From positions 62,001-126,000 of the forward strand of contig NZ_FMAF01000017.1 in the NCBI RefSeq assembly GCF_900094565.1: 64,000 nucleotides of DNA, given 5' to 3'. Below, piece after piece: positions 8,636-17,923 of this stretch. Position 1 is the stretch's first letter. Every line of letters begins with the position of its first letter. The notes beneath the pieces were generated by a model that ran no database searches, had not been told where the DNA came from, and saw only the letters and a program-made list of their open reading frames with translations. Position numbers and translations under genes: made by a program. The stretch comes from Martinezella lusitana. Its GTDB lineage: Bacteria > Pseudomonadota > Alphaproteobacteria > Rhizobiales > Rhizobiaceae.

Positions 8636-9565
8636 TTAGATGGCCTTTTGTAGCTCAGGCAGCACCTCGAAGAGATCTGCCACGAGGCCATAGTCGGCGA
8701 CCTGGAAGATCGGCGCTTCCTCGTCCTTGTTGATGGCGACGATGACCTTCGAGTCTTTCATGCCGGCGAGATGCTGGATCGCACCCGAAATGCCGCAGGC
8801 GATGTAGAGCTGCGGAGCGACGACCTTGCCGGTCTGTCCGACCTGCCAGTCGTTCGGAGCGTAACCTGCATCGACGGCAGCGCGCGATGCGCCGACGGCA
8901 GCACCGAGCTTATCGGCGACCGGCAGGATGACTTCCTTAAACTTTTCGGCTGAACCGAGCGCACGGCCACCGGAGATGATGATCTTGGCGGATGTCAGTT
9001 CCGGACGGTCGGAGGTCGACACCGCATCGTTGACGAAGGTCGACAGACCCGGATCGGACACGGCGGGGATCGCCTCGACCGAAGCCGATCCGCCTTCTGC
9101 GGCAGAACCGAAGGATGCAGTGCGCACCGTGATCACCTTCTTGGCGTCGGTCGACTGCACCGTCTGAATGGCGTTGCCGGCATAGATCGGCCGCTTGAAG
9201 GTGTCGGCCGAGACGACTTCGATGATTTCCGAGATCTGGGCGACGTCGAGAAGGGCTGCGACGCGCGGCAGGACGTTCTTGCCGACCGAGGTGGCGGCCG
9301 AGATGATGGTGTCGTAGCTCGCTGCCAGCGAGACAATCAGGTCGGCCAGCGGCTCTGCCAGATCGTTGGCGAGCTCGTCGCTTTCGACGAGCAGGACCTT
9401 GGAGACGCCCAAGAGCTTTGCGGCGGCATCGGCAGCAGGCTTGACGCCTTTGCCTGCGACCAGCACATGAACGTCGCCGCCAATCTTGGAAGCAGCCGTG
9501 AGTGCCTTGCCGGTCTGGTCGGAAAGGGTCGCATTGTCGTGGTCAGCCAGAAGAAGAATGGCCAT
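8636..9565 (-). CDS. etfA: Electron transfer flavoprotein alpha subunit
   Basis: EtfA, with EtfB, is the soluble acceptor of electrons from acyl-CoA and related dehydrogenases and delivers them to ETF-QO. The 309-residue protein starts MAILLLADHDNA and carries the C-terminal FAD-binding region with ISGGRALGSAEKF and later GISGAIQHLAGM, which contact FAD. The start has GGGAGAACACGATA before the ATG. It follows etfB after 24 bases in the usual BA order. The sequence is of the housekeeping alphaproteobacterial type, not FixB. A second chromosomal copy is likely but cannot be seen here. Confidence 0.96.
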   Translation of the reverse strand: MAILLLADHDNATLSDQTGKALTAASKIGGDVHVLVAGKGVKPAADAAAKLLGVSKVLLVESDELANDLAEPLADLIVSLAASYDTIISAATSVGKNVLPRVAALLDVAQISEIIEVVSADTFKRPIYAGNAIQTVQSTDAKKVITVRTASFGSAAEGGSASVEAIPAVSDPGLSTFVNDAVSTSDRPELTSAKIIISGGRALGSAEKFKEVILPVADKLGAAVGASRAAVDAGYAPNDWQVGQTGKVVAPQLYIACGISGAIQHLAGMKDSKVIVAINKDEEAPIFQVADYGLVADLFEVLPELQKAI

Positions 9566-9589
9566 TATCGTGTTCTCCCTTTCCAGATC

Positions 9590-10339
9590 TCAGAGTACGC
9601 CGGCTTCGTTCTTGAGCTTGTCGACAAGCTCGGCGACCGATTTCACCTTCACGCCTGCCTTGCGGCCGGATGGTTCTTCCGTCTTCAGCACCTTGAGGCG
9701 CGGCGCGGTGGAGACGCCGAAATCAGCCGGGCTCTTTTTGTCAAGCGGCTTCTTCTTTGCCTTCATGATGTTCGGCAGCGAAGCATAGCGCGGCTCGTTG
9801 AGGCGAAGGTCGGTGGTGACGACAGCCGGAAGCTTGACCTTGATGGTCTGCAGGCCGCCATCGATCTCACGGGTGACAGCGGCGCTGTCGCCGGCGATTT
9901 CGACCTTAGAGGCGAAGGTTGCCTGGGCGGAGCCGAGAAGGGCTGCAAGCATCTGGCCGGTCTGGTTGGAATCGTCGTCGATCGCCTGCTTGCCGACAAT
10001 GATGAGGCCTGGCTTTTCAGCGTCGGCAACACCCTTGAGGATCTTTGCGACTGCGAGTGGCTCGACGGCGTCATCGGTTTCAACGAGGATGGCGCGGTCG
10101 GCGCCCATGGCGAGCGCGGTTCGCAAAGTTTCCTCGGCCTTGGCCGGGCCGATCGAGACGACGACCACTTCCTCGGCCTTGCCGGCTTCCTTTAGGCGAA
10201 GGGCCTCCTCAACCGAAATCTCGTCGAACGGGTTCATCGACATCTTGACGTTGGCAAGGTCGACGCCCGATCCATCCGGCTTGACACGGATCTTCACGTT
10301 GTAATCAACCACCCGCTTCACTGGGACGAGAATTTTCAT
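9590..10339 (-). CDS. etfB: Electron transfer flavoprotein beta subunit
   Basis: EtfB binds AMP and provides the recognition loop for partner dehydrogenases. The 249-residue protein starts MKILVPVKRVVDYNVK and contains the signature LRLNEPRYASLPNIMKAKKK; this loop is the classical dehydrogenase-docking element of group I ETFs. The nucleotide-binding stretch GKQAIDDDSNQTGQML is also intact. AAGAG precedes the ATG. It lies upstream of etfA as a two-gene unit, G+C-rich like ETF-QO. Confidence 0.96.
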   Translation of the reverse strand: MKILVPVKRVVDYNVKIRVKPDGSGVDLANVKMSMNPFDEISVEEALRLKEAGKAEEVVVVSIGPAKAEETLRTALAMGADRAILVETDDAVEPLAVAKILKGVADAEKPGLIIVGKQAIDDDSNQTGQMLAALLGSAQATFASKVEIAGDSAAVTREIDGGLQTIKVKLPAVVTTDLRLNEPRYASLPNIMKAKKKPLDKKSPADFGVSTAPRLKVLKTEEPSGRKAGVKVKSVAELVDKLKNEAGVL

Positions 10340-10410
10340 GCGCTCTTACCTACACCTATGTATTCAAATCTGCCGATTGGACGCGGTCCAAGCCGAACTA
10401 ACGCGCACTT

Positions 10411-11220
10411 TCAAACGACGACGGAGCTGAAGTGCCGTACAATCGCCTCTTGGATACTCAAAGCGGCCAACCAAGATGTTTTCGGGTTGTCCGGTAAAGG
10501 TTGGTTTTGTAGCTCGATTGAAAAACTGCCAAAGGCTCCCGTCGCCTCCACGCGATGTCCGTTCGTCGCTGTCCCGGGGTCTGCCAAAAGTGCTACGCTG
10601 GTTGCGTCAAACCCGACACCTGCGAGCGCCACCGCGGCGGTTACATTTGCGTTTTTTGGATAAAGCTGCGCGGCTTGTCGTGCGTTGCCTTCGAAGATGA
10701 CCGTCGGCTCAAGAAGCGCCGTCAAGTCCATCCTATCCGCAGCCGGAGTGCCCGCCCAAGCGATTGGTGGCTTGATGCCAGTATAGGCTACTTTACTCAA
10801 GCCTGCGCTTCTCGCCGATCTCAAAACATCAAGTCCTCCAATAGCGCCTGACACGACCGTTAGACGGCAGCGTCCGACTTTTGCGGCAACCTCAAGATCA
10901 TCGAACAACGATTTGTCAGCCAAGCTCCCGGTTGAGACAATGATTGTGTCGATCCCGTTCCGCAGCAAAGTCGGAACAAAATCGCGCACAGCATCGTGGC
11001 TTGCGCACTCAACGACCAGTGAAGGACGCCAGGCGACAAGATCCGCAACATCGTGAAATAGCTCTAAACCAGCAATTTCACTCGCCGGCGGCGCGAACTC
11101 AGCTGGTACGAGTACCGCTGCCACGGCCACACCGGCTTCGGACCGAAGAAGCGAAGCCTGCAAGCTGCGGGCCATCGCACCATATCCAATCAACGCAATG
11201 CGCTTGCTCTCGTCTGCCAA
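10411..11220 (-). CDS. Aspartate dehydrogenase-like NAD(P)-dependent enzyme
   Basis: This 269-residue protein belongs to the L-aspartate dehydrogenase/DUF108 family, whose characterised members interconvert L-aspartate and oxaloacetate or iminoaspartate with NAD(P). The Rossmann motif ALIGYGAMARSL is at residues 9-20. The family segments VVECASHDAVRDF, IVSTGSLAD, LTVVSGAIGGLDVL and LYPKNANVTAAVALAGVGF are all present. The start is TTG at 11220, chosen because GGAAGGGAG lies just upstream. It sits 21 bases after the aldehyde dehydrogenase gene in the same operon-like run. No NAD-biosynthesis gene (nadA, nadC) is nearby, so a catabolic role on a related amino acid or imine is more likely than NAD synthesis; that is inference. 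Confidence 0.82.
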   Translation of the reverse strand: MADESKRIALIGYGAMARSLQASLLRSEAGVAVAAVLVPAEFAPPASEIAGLELFHDVADLVAWRPSLVVECASHDAVRDFVPTLLRNGIDTIIVSTGSLADKSLFDDLEVAAKVGRCRLTVVSGAIGGLDVLRSARSAGLSKVAYTGIKPPIAWAGTPAADRMDLTALLEPTVIFEGNARQAAQLYPKNANVTAAVALAGVGFDATSVALLADPGTATNGHRVEATGAFGSFSIELQNQPLPDNPKTSWLAALSIQEAIVRHFSSVVV

Positions 11221-11241
11221 AGCAAACTCCCTTCCTTTGAT

Positions 11242-12759
11242 TTAGCTGATTGTATGAGCAAGAATCGGCTGACGGGCACCCAACTTCACGTAGGTCTGCT
11301 TGGTATCCAGATACTCATTAAGTGCATCCAAACCGTTTTCACGACCAAAGCCACTTTTCTTGACACCACCTTGGGGAAGCTGCGGCGCCGCCTCCAGAAA
11401 CGTGTTCGCAAATACGGTTCCAGACTTCAACTGGCGGGCAACCGTAAAGATTTTGTCGATGTCTTTGCTCCACACCCCGTTTGCAAGACCGAATTCGGTA
11501 CTATTAGCCAAATGTATTGCTTCTTCCTGTGTTTTGAATTTTGTCACACAAAGAACAGGCCCGAATATTTCCTCCCGGAAAACGCGCATGCTAGAGGTAA
11601 CTTCAGTAAGGATCGTCGGACCCACGAAAAAGCCATTATCGTAAGCTTGGCCCTGGAGACGCTCTCCGCCACACGTGAGGATGGCACCTTCTTTCTGTCC
11701 GTCGGCGACGTACCCGAGGACCTTGTTCATGTGCCCCTCATGGATCAGCGCACTCATATCCGCATTTTTGTCCATGGGGTGGCCAACAACGATCCGCTTT
11801 GCGCGTTCGGCAAGTTTTGACACAAATGCGTCGGCAACACTCTCTTCGATCAGCAGGCGCGATCCGGCCGCGCAAACTTCGCCCTGATTGAAAACGAACC
11901 CAAAGAGAACGCCATCCAATGCGGCATCAAGGTCCGCGTCGGCAAAAACGATGTTGGCGCCTTTACCTCCGAGTTCCAATGCTACGCGCTTAACGGCCTC
12001 CCCACATTTTCCAGCGATGTGCCGACCAACACCAGTGGAGCCCGTGAAGGATATCAGTGATACATCGGGGTGACTGGTCAGAGCCTCGCCCACGGCAGTC
12101 CCTGTGCCAGTCACGACATTAATAACACCTTGAGGAAAGCCCGCTTTGCTCGCCAACCTCGCAATCTCAATGGCGGTACTGGACGTTAGCTCGGAGGGTT
12201 TGATCACTACCGTGCATCCAGCCGCGAGCGCATACGGGAGCTTCTGAAAAAGGCAGATCAAAGGGAAATTCCACGGCACGATCATGCCGACGACCCCACA
12301 TGGTTCTTTCGTTACAAGCCCCAGCGACAGAGGCCCGAGCTGTGTATGGGTTTCTCCTTTTTCGGTCACCGCAAGTGATGCTGCAAAGCGCGTCATTTCG
12401 ACAACCATTGCAAGCTCGTATACAGACATCTTCGTCGCTTTGGCGGATTCCTCCGCTTCAAGTCGAACAAGATAGTCCGCGTTGTCTGCAATCAAGTCAG
12501 CAAATCTATTAAGCAGCCCAGCGCGGCCCGAGCCGCTCAGATCCCGCCAATTTTCCTGGTTAAATGCCTTTAACGCCGCCGCTACAGCAGCATCGACGTC
12601 TTCCGACGTACCTGCTGAAAAGCGCGCGAGTAACGTGCCGTCGGCGGGTGAGTGGCGGTCGATCAACGTGACCGAAGGATCACACAAGACCCCGTCGATA
12701 AAATGGCCGTAAGTACGGTGCGAGAGAGCGGGGTGCGCTTGCAACAAGTGAGCCTCCAT
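11242..12759 (-). CDS. NAD(P)-dependent aldehyde dehydrogenase
   Basis: A 505-residue ALDH-superfamily enzyme oxidising an aldehyde to its acid. Motifs in order: the NAD-binding region with PWNFPLI and VIKPSELT, the FTGSTGVGRHIA loop, the catalytic-base segment ALELGGKGANIV, and the nucleophile region FNQGEVCAAGSRL with the catalytic Cys. Near the C-terminus, EEIFGPVLCV is the standard motif. The start at ATG 12759 is preferred; a TTG six bases upstream is possible. It is the first gene of a probable operon with the aspartate-dehydrogenase-like gene. The natural substrate is not evident. The ABC importer upstream in the same orientation may supply it. Confidence 0.92.
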   Translation of the reverse strand: MEAHLLQAHPALSHRTYGHFIDGVLCDPSVTLIDRHSPADGTLLARFSAGTSEDVDAAVAAALKAFNQENWRDLSGSGRAGLLNRFADLIADNADYLVRLEAEESAKATKMSVYELAMVVEMTRFAASLAVTEKGETHTQLGPLSLGLVTKEPCGVVGMIVPWNFPLICLFQKLPYALAAGCTVVIKPSELTSSTAIEIARLASKAGFPQGVINVVTGTGTAVGEALTSHPDVSLISFTGSTGVGRHIAGKCGEAVKRVALELGGKGANIVFADADLDAALDGVLFGFVFNQGEVCAAGSRLLIEESVADAFVSKLAERAKRIVVGHPMDKNADMSALIHEGHMNKVLGYVADGQKEGAILTCGGERLQGQAYDNGFFVGPTILTEVTSSMRVFREEIFGPVLCVTKFKTQEEAIHLANSTEFGLANGVWSKDIDKIFTVARQLKSGTVFANTFLEAAPQLPQGGVKKSGFGRENGLDALNEYLDTKQTYVKLGARQPILAHTIS

Positions 12760-12841
12760 CAACAAAAATTTTACTAGGGGTCAAAATGCCGGTACGTGTG
12801 TCGACGACGCGGCTCTCTTTAGCGGGGACGTCGAAACGGTC

Positions 12842-13906
12842 TCAATTTGCAACGACACGCACACTCTCCGGGGGCGCGTACACCCCAACGACATCACCTA
12901 CTTGGCTGGCGCATCGATCGGTAACCGCAATCAGCCGCGTGTCCCCGATTGCGAGATAGACATTGGTGGTCTGGCCCAATGGTTCGACGAAGTCGACAAC
13001 TGCACGCGCCGATCCAGGCGAACCAGGTTGGACGAGCTTCAGGTGTTCAGGCCGAATACCGAGTGTAAATTGGTGTGCTGGATCCAGTCTCGCGGCAATC
13101 AACTCGCGCTCGGTAATTGGAAGCGTATCAACAAACTCCTGGATCTGACAGGTCGGCTGACCCGGCGTCTTCATGACAGCCGGGAACAGGTTCATGGGCG
13201 GTGATCCCATGAAATCAGCGACAAAGCGCGTCAGGGGCCGGTCATAGATTTCCATGGGCGACCCGATCTGAACCATGTCGCCCCGACGCATGACGGCAAT
13301 TCGGTCTGCCATAGACATAGCCTCGATCTGGTCGTGCGTGACATAAATCGTGGTGATTCCCAGTTCGGACACGAGCTTTTTGATTTCGGTCCTCATGACG
13401 GCACGAAGCTTCGCGTCAAGGTTCGAAAGCGGTTCGTCCATCAGGAAGACTTTAGGGTTTCGTACTAAGGCGCGCGCTAGCGAAACTCGCTGCCGCTGAC
13501 CGCCGGACAGTTGAAACGGCTTACGGCCAAGATAGTCCGCGATACCGAGCTTGCCGGCTGTTTCCTCAACCTTCCTCTTGCGATCCGACTGAGGCACCTT
13601 TCTGATCTTGAGCGGAAAGGCAATGTTTTCAAAGACTGTCATGTTGGGATAGAGCCCATAGTCTTGGAACGCCATGGCGATATCGCGATGGCGCGGCTCT
13701 GCGAAGGTCACGTCCCTGCCGTTGATGTGCACGGATCCCGAGGTTGGTAATTCGAGCCCTGCGACCATACGGAGTGTTGTCGTCTTTCCGCAGCCAGATT
13801 CCCCCAGCATGACGAAAAACTCGCCTTCGGCTATGTCAACTGACACGCCGTTAACAACAGTTATCTCGCCAAAACGCTTTTGCACGTTTCTAATTTGAAT
13901 GCCCAC
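12842..13906 (-). CDS. ABC importer ATP-binding protein, CUT1 (MalK/UgpC) type
   Basis: The ATPase drives import together with the two permeases and the solute-binding protein encoded upstream. It has 354 residues: Walker A (GESGCGKTT) near residue 35, signature LSGGQRQR, Walker B (VFLMDEPLSNLDA), the switch His (YVTHDQ) and a C-terminal TOBE/MalK regulatory region (LGIRPEHLKL). The start is GTG at 13906 with GGAGG five bases upstream. The C-terminal domain is the kind found in carbohydrate and polyol importers. It is the last gene of the transporter set, 10 bases from the permease gene. Confidence 0.94.
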   Translation of the reverse strand: MGIQIRNVQKRFGEITVVNGVSVDIAEGEFFVMLGESGCGKTTTLRMVAGLELPTSGSVHINGRDVTFAEPRHRDIAMAFQDYGLYPNMTVFENIAFPLKIRKVPQSDRKRKVEETAGKLGIADYLGRKPFQLSGGQRQRVSLARALVRNPKVFLMDEPLSNLDAKLRAVMRTEIKKLVSELGITTIYVTHDQIEAMSMADRIAVMRRGDMVQIGSPMEIYDRPLTRFVADFMGSPPMNLFPAVMKTPGQPTCQIQEFVDTLPITERELIAARLDPAHQFTLGIRPEHLKLVQPGSPGSARAVVDFVEPLGQTTNVYLAIGDTRLIAVTDRCASQVGDVVGVYAPPESVRVVAN

Positions 13907-13916
13907 GATAGCCTCC

Positions 13917-14759
13917 TTAGCCTTTTACTGCGCCAAATGTCAGGCCGCGAACAAGATAGCGTTGCATAAGTAGAACGAGGATGACGACAGGCAGCGACAT
14001 GACGACACCTGCGGCTGAAGCCAGACCCCAGGCAATTGACTTTGCGCTCAGAGTATTTGCAGCGATGACCGGTAGCGTTTTCGCAGCGTTCGACGTCAAC
14101 ATGGAAGCCAGGAGAAATTCGTTCCAGGCAAACATGAACACGATGACCATTGTCGCTGCCAGGCCGGGCAACAAGAGCGGGAGCGTCACCCGCCAAAAAG
14201 TTTCAAGTCGTGAACATCCGTCAATCAGTGCGGCTTCCTCAATTGACTGCGGGATATCCTGAATAAAGACGCGCATTACCCAGACAACAAATGGTAGACC
14301 GGAAAGAGCGTACGCCGCAGTCAGCAACCAGTAGGTATCGAAGATACCCAGCCACCTCGCGAGGATAAACATTGGAACGACACTGACGATCGGTGGCAGC
14401 ATACGGATTGATAAAATCTCGAAGGCAATCATCTGCTTGCCTTTTATATCGAACCGAGCCAGCGCGTAGGCGCCCAAAGTTCCGCAAACCATCGCCAGGC
14501 TCGTGGACAATCCGACGATGACGACACTGTTGATAAACATCTTGGCGATGCCAATGTCCGTGATGAGCTTGGCGTAGTTTTGCAAGCTCGGGGTGAAAAC
14601 CCATACAGGTGGGAATGCTGTAATTGCCTGGTCGCTCTTCAAAGATGCTGTGACCATCCAAAATATTGGAAAGGCGAAAAACGCTGTCGCAAAGAGTGCA
14701 AAAAAGTACGCCAGCAAGATTTGAGAATATCGGCGAATAGCGGGCCTTTTCATAGACAT
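13917..14759 (-). CDS. ABC importer permease, MalG-type
   Basis: A 280-residue inner-membrane permease with about six membrane segments. The first hydrophobic stretch is ILLAYFFALFATAFFAFPIFWM. The cytoplasmic EAA loop, which docks the ATPase, reads EEAALIDGCSRLETFWRVTLPLLLPG near residues 187-212. The pattern belongs to the MalG half of CUT1 carbohydrate systems. The start at 14759 has GGAGCCC just before it. The gap to the ATPase gene is 10 bases and to the other permease gene 9 bases, so the three are cotranscribed. Confidence 0.93.
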   Translation of the reverse strand: MSMKRPAIRRYSQILLAYFFALFATAFFAFPIFWMVTASLKSDQAITAFPPVWVFTPSLQNYAKLITDIGIAKMFINSVVIVGLSTSLAMVCGTLGAYALARFDIKGKQMIAFEILSIRMLPPIVSVVPMFILARWLGIFDTYWLLTAAYALSGLPFVVWVMRVFIQDIPQSIEEAALIDGCSRLETFWRVTLPLLLPGLAATMVIVFMFAWNEFLLASMLTSNAAKTLPVIAANTLSAKSIAWGLASAAGVVMSLPVVILVLLMQRYLVRGLTFGAVKG

Positions 14760-14768
14760 GCTGGGCTC

Positions 14769-15713
14769 CTATCGGCTTTCTTTTTCAGAAATAATTCGCG
14801 CAAAGCCAGAGAGCTTGGTGAATATCAAAATTATAGCCGTCACGATTAGTAGGGTAATCCACGACAATGCCGATCCGTAGCCGAGATCAAAAAAGCGGAA
14901 ATTTATCCTCTGCAGGTAGACGCTGACGAGATCAGTGGAAAAATCTGGCCCACCTCGCGTCATGATGAACGCCGTGTCATAGGTTCGGAAGGCATCTACG
15001 ATGCGCAGTAGCGTGGCGATAACGATGACCGGCCGAAGTAGCGGCAAAGTGACGGAGAAAAACACACGTATCGGCCCGGCCCCGTCAATGGCAGCGGCTT
15101 CGAATGGGCTGCGTGGGAGCGATGAAATGCCCGCGAAGACAATAAGAAACATGAAGGGAGTCCACTGCCAAATGTCGACAAGTACAATCGATAGCAGCGC
15201 GGTGCTTGCCGATGATGTCCAGAGCTGGGGTTGAAAGCCTAACACGGTCAGGAGGTAATTGAGGACGCCGAGGTCGGGCATCATCATGACCCGCCACACG
15301 ATGCCAACAGCGATCGGCGTAACCAACATTGGCACCAGGATGATCGTCCGCAACAGGAAAAATCCAGGGTACCGCAAGTTGAACAGAAGCGACAAAAGTA
15401 CTGCAAGAACCAATGACGACGTCACACTTAAGGTTACAAAAACACAGGTGAGGCCAATGGCATGCCAAAATTGTGGATCTAAAAGGGCGTTGGCATAGTT
15501 TTTCAAACCGATGAATTGAGAGGCTCCGCCATGGGTCGGGTTGTAGTTCGTCAACGAGATGTAAAGAGAATAGATCATCGGAAAAAAGCCGACGAGGTTC
15601 ATAAGGACAAACGCCGGTGTGAGGAGAAGTACGCCTGTCCGGCGCTCTCCCGCCCGTTCCGCTTTATGGGTGCCAGTGACAACTGGCGTAGAGATTGAAC
15701 GCGTCATAGCCAT
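14769..15713 (-). CDS. ABC importer permease, MalF-type
   Basis: A 314-residue permease, partner of the MalG-type protein. Hydrophobic segments begin with GVLLLTPAFVLMNLVGFFPMIYSLYI, and the EAA loop reads PFEAAAIDGAGPIRVFFSVTLPLLRP. The frame is open back to 15761, but codons upstream of 15713 run through a perfect hairpin. The ATG at 15713 is preceded by GGGAAA at a normal distance, so I use it. The gene lies between the solute-binding protein gene and the second permease, the standard order for CUT1 operons. Confidence 0.92.
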   Translation of the reverse strand: MAMTRSISTPVVTGTHKAERAGERRTGVLLLTPAFVLMNLVGFFPMIYSLYISLTNYNPTHGGASQFIGLKNYANALLDPQFWHAIGLTCVFVTLSVTSSLVLAVLLSLLFNLRYPGFFLLRTIILVPMLVTPIAVGIVWRVMMMPDLGVLNYLLTVLGFQPQLWTSSASTALLSIVLVDIWQWTPFMFLIVFAGISSLPRSPFEAAAIDGAGPIRVFFSVTLPLLRPVIVIATLLRIVDAFRTYDTAFIMTRGGPDFSTDLVSVYLQRINFRFFDLGYGSALSWITLLIVTAIILIFTKLSGFARIISEKESR

Positions 15714-15735
15714 AGTAATTTCCCATTGCATGATA

Positions 15736-15756
15736 GGAACGGCCGCGGGCCGTTCC
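15736..15756 (-). terminator. Hairpin between binding-protein and permease genes
   Basis: A perfect 9-bp inverted repeat (GGAACGGCC, loop GCG, GGCCGTTCC) lies 21 bases after the stop of the binding-protein gene. It has no U-run, so it is more likely an mRNA-stabilising or attenuating hairpin that keeps binding protein in excess over the permeases than a full terminator. Confidence 0.6.
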
Positions 15757-15777
15757 TTCACGTCAGTTCAAGCGGCC

Positions 15778-17076
15778 TTAACGAATGATGGCTTTGACGC
15801 GCGTTTCGGCGTCTTTCATCGCTAGGTCAGGCGATTTTCTGCCGAGAACGGCGGCCAGAATTTCCTCATATAGGACCCGTTGCACTTCCACCGAGTTCGG
15901 AACGCGGTAAGGGGGTAGTGCGATCGTGGTGGTTCCCCGCTTCTTGAAATCCTGATAGACGGCCAGCGAGGGGATTCTTGCTTGCACCGCCGGATCTTCT
16001 AGCTGCGATTTGAACACCAGATTCATTTCGCCGTTATCGAGAAACAGCTTGTACCCCTCTCCCTTAAGCATCCAATCGAGGAATTTATAGCTTTCGATTG
16101 ACTTTTGTGAAAAAGCGCTGACGCCGATTGAAAAGCCACCGGTCATTTGCTGCTGATATTTTTCGCTTGGAACGGCGGCATAGCCGAACTTGCCCTTCAG
16201 TGGTCCATTCTCCAGGCCGGAAAACACATCCGACCAACTGATAAACATCGCGGCTTTTCCTTGGGAGAAAAGGGACAGACCGTCTGGATAGTCGAGACCT
16301 TCAGCGCCCTTGGGTGCAAAAGGAAACACCTCCTTGATCCGTTCAATCGCCTTCACACCCTGTCCCTCAGTATTGAAGGCAGGCTGATTTGAGCCATCCA
16401 ACACGCCATCGTCGGTGGGCCCCAACTTTGTCATGCTCATTAACCGGGTAGCCCAGTCGCCTGACATGTGAGCATCCTGACCACCTAGTAGCAGGATGTT
16501 GCCAGCCACCTCATTTGTATGAAGCGCTTCGGCACACTTCCGATAATCGTCCCAGTTCGTGGGCACCGAAAGACCCTTTGCTTCGAACAGATCCTTTCGG
16601 TAAACAAAAATAGGGGTGGCGAGCGTCAGCGGTATTCCGTAATGCTTCCCGTCGCGCTGCACAAATTTCAGGGATTCCGGAATTACATTCTGATATTGCA
16701 AAGGCTGCAGCGATGCATCCTCAGCCTGGATATCCTCCACGGCCTTCACCCACTGATTGCCTAAAACCTGATTGATGAACAATGCGTCCAAGGTCAAAAG
16801 GTCATAAGTGGAAGATCCTTGAGACATTTCTACAAGGAGCTTTTCGTAATGCTCATTTTGCGGAACGGGGTCAGCGCTGATTTCGGCAGCGGTATAGGAT
16901 TTCGAAATTTGGTTACCCAGCGTTTCGCCGAATAGGAGGTTCATATTCAGAATGTTAAGACTTTCACCGGCGGCAAGTGCACGCGTTGAACGAAGGTTGT
17001 AGGCAGCAAGCAACGCCGCTGCTGCTTTCAATGCCATTCTGCGGCTCATTTCACGATGATTTTTTACTATGGTCAT
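15778..17076 (-). CDS. ABC importer solute-binding protein (family 1, Tat-type signal)
   Basis: A 432-residue periplasmic binding protein that delivers substrate to the CUT1 permeases. The start at 17076 has GGAGG five bases upstream; an extended frame from 17091 is less likely. The N-terminus carries a twin-arginine-like signal (EMSRRMALKAAAALLAA) followed by a cleavage region (TRALA). The body has family 1 features such as YGIPLTLATPIFVYRKDLFEAKGL and GKAAMFISWSDVF. It is the first gene of the transporter operon. The ligand is unknown; similar proteins bind sugars, polyols or glycerol derivatives. Confidence 0.93.
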   Translation of the reverse strand: MTIVKNHREMSRRMALKAAAALLAAYNLRSTRALAAGESLNILNMNLLFGETLGNQISKSYTAAEISADPVPQNEHYEKLLVEMSQGSSTYDLLTLDALFINQVLGNQWVKAVEDIQAEDASLQPLQYQNVIPESLKFVQRDGKHYGIPLTLATPIFVYRKDLFEAKGLSVPTNWDDYRKCAEALHTNEVAGNILLLGGQDAHMSGDWATRLMSMTKLGPTDDGVLDGSNQPAFNTEGQGVKAIERIKEVFPFAPKGAEGLDYPDGLSLFSQGKAAMFISWSDVFSGLENGPLKGKFGYAAVPSEKYQQQMTGGFSIGVSAFSQKSIESYKFLDWMLKGEGYKLFLDNGEMNLVFKSQLEDPAVQARIPSLAVYQDFKKRGTTTIALPPYRVPNSVEVQRVLYEEILAAVLGRKSPDLAMKDAETRVKAIIR

Positions 17077-17923
17077 GTAGGCCTCCACCATTGTTCCCGT
17101 ATGGTTTACGACTTGGCAACGTTGCGTTGTCAGCTAAGAGGGTCCGTCTTCCGCGGCTTCCACTTGAACTTCGGAGCCGCTGATACGGCGGTTCCCATGC
17201 TCCTGTTATGGCTAACCTGAAAGGTCGCCGAAGCTTGGAGTCCAGTAACCATGTGGCGGCTTCAGGGACAATGGTAAAGTACCCCAAAATATTGGACAAA
17301 TTGCTCAATTCCACGGTGACTGCCCTGCATGTTCGGCATCTTATAGCCGGCCGAGGTCTGTAGGTACCGCATCAAGTCGAGGCGGCAACGACGAGCGCGA
17401 CCCGTGTAACCCAGCCGAGACTAGCACCGGACGGTCCTCTACACGCAGGAGCCGTCGCTCCTCGGTTTCGCAGGTTCAGATCTTCTTTGTCCGCAGCTCA
17501 CGAAGACGGACTGGGAACTACGCCCCAAGCTGTTCCCCGCAGCGGGGTCCTATCTCACTATGGCCGAGAATTCTTGATGCTCGACACACTGAGCCAATTT
17601 GACTGGAAATGAAATAAGGACTTCGTTCGTGGGTTGATCAGGATCAATCCCGGACTGCCTGCATGGCCGCATTATACCTTAGCACCGATGATGAAGCAGG
17701 GCTCTCAAGCCGACGGCCAACGCCCATGCTCGAGTGTCAATGATCTTAGACGATCGCGCCTGCCGACAGCAAGATTTATGAAACGGGGCAGCGTGGCAAT
17801 TCACGCGACTTTGGCGCCGTTGCCTGGAGGGATTGGAGGGACTTGCTGACGTGGAACCTTGCTTCTAGCCCGTCGCGTCAAGCCGATCCATCGCACTCAC
17901 GTCTACGATGTCTAATCCCAAGC
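17077..17923. other. Long gene-poor region upstream of the ABC operon
   Basis: About 850 bases separate the binding-protein gene from the marR gene. The part next to 17076 must hold the transporter promoter. Two plus-strand open stretches, one ending DTLSQFDWK at about 17612 and one at about 17634-17849, have no recognisable family or good start and may be old fragments. No transposon ends or RNA genes were recognised. Confidence 0.4.

Noticed and set aside
8636..10339. FixA/FixB nitrogen-fixation ETF genes
   Set aside because: The EtfB loop with LPNIMKAKKK and the EtfA sequence are of the housekeeping type, and no fixC or fixX is present.
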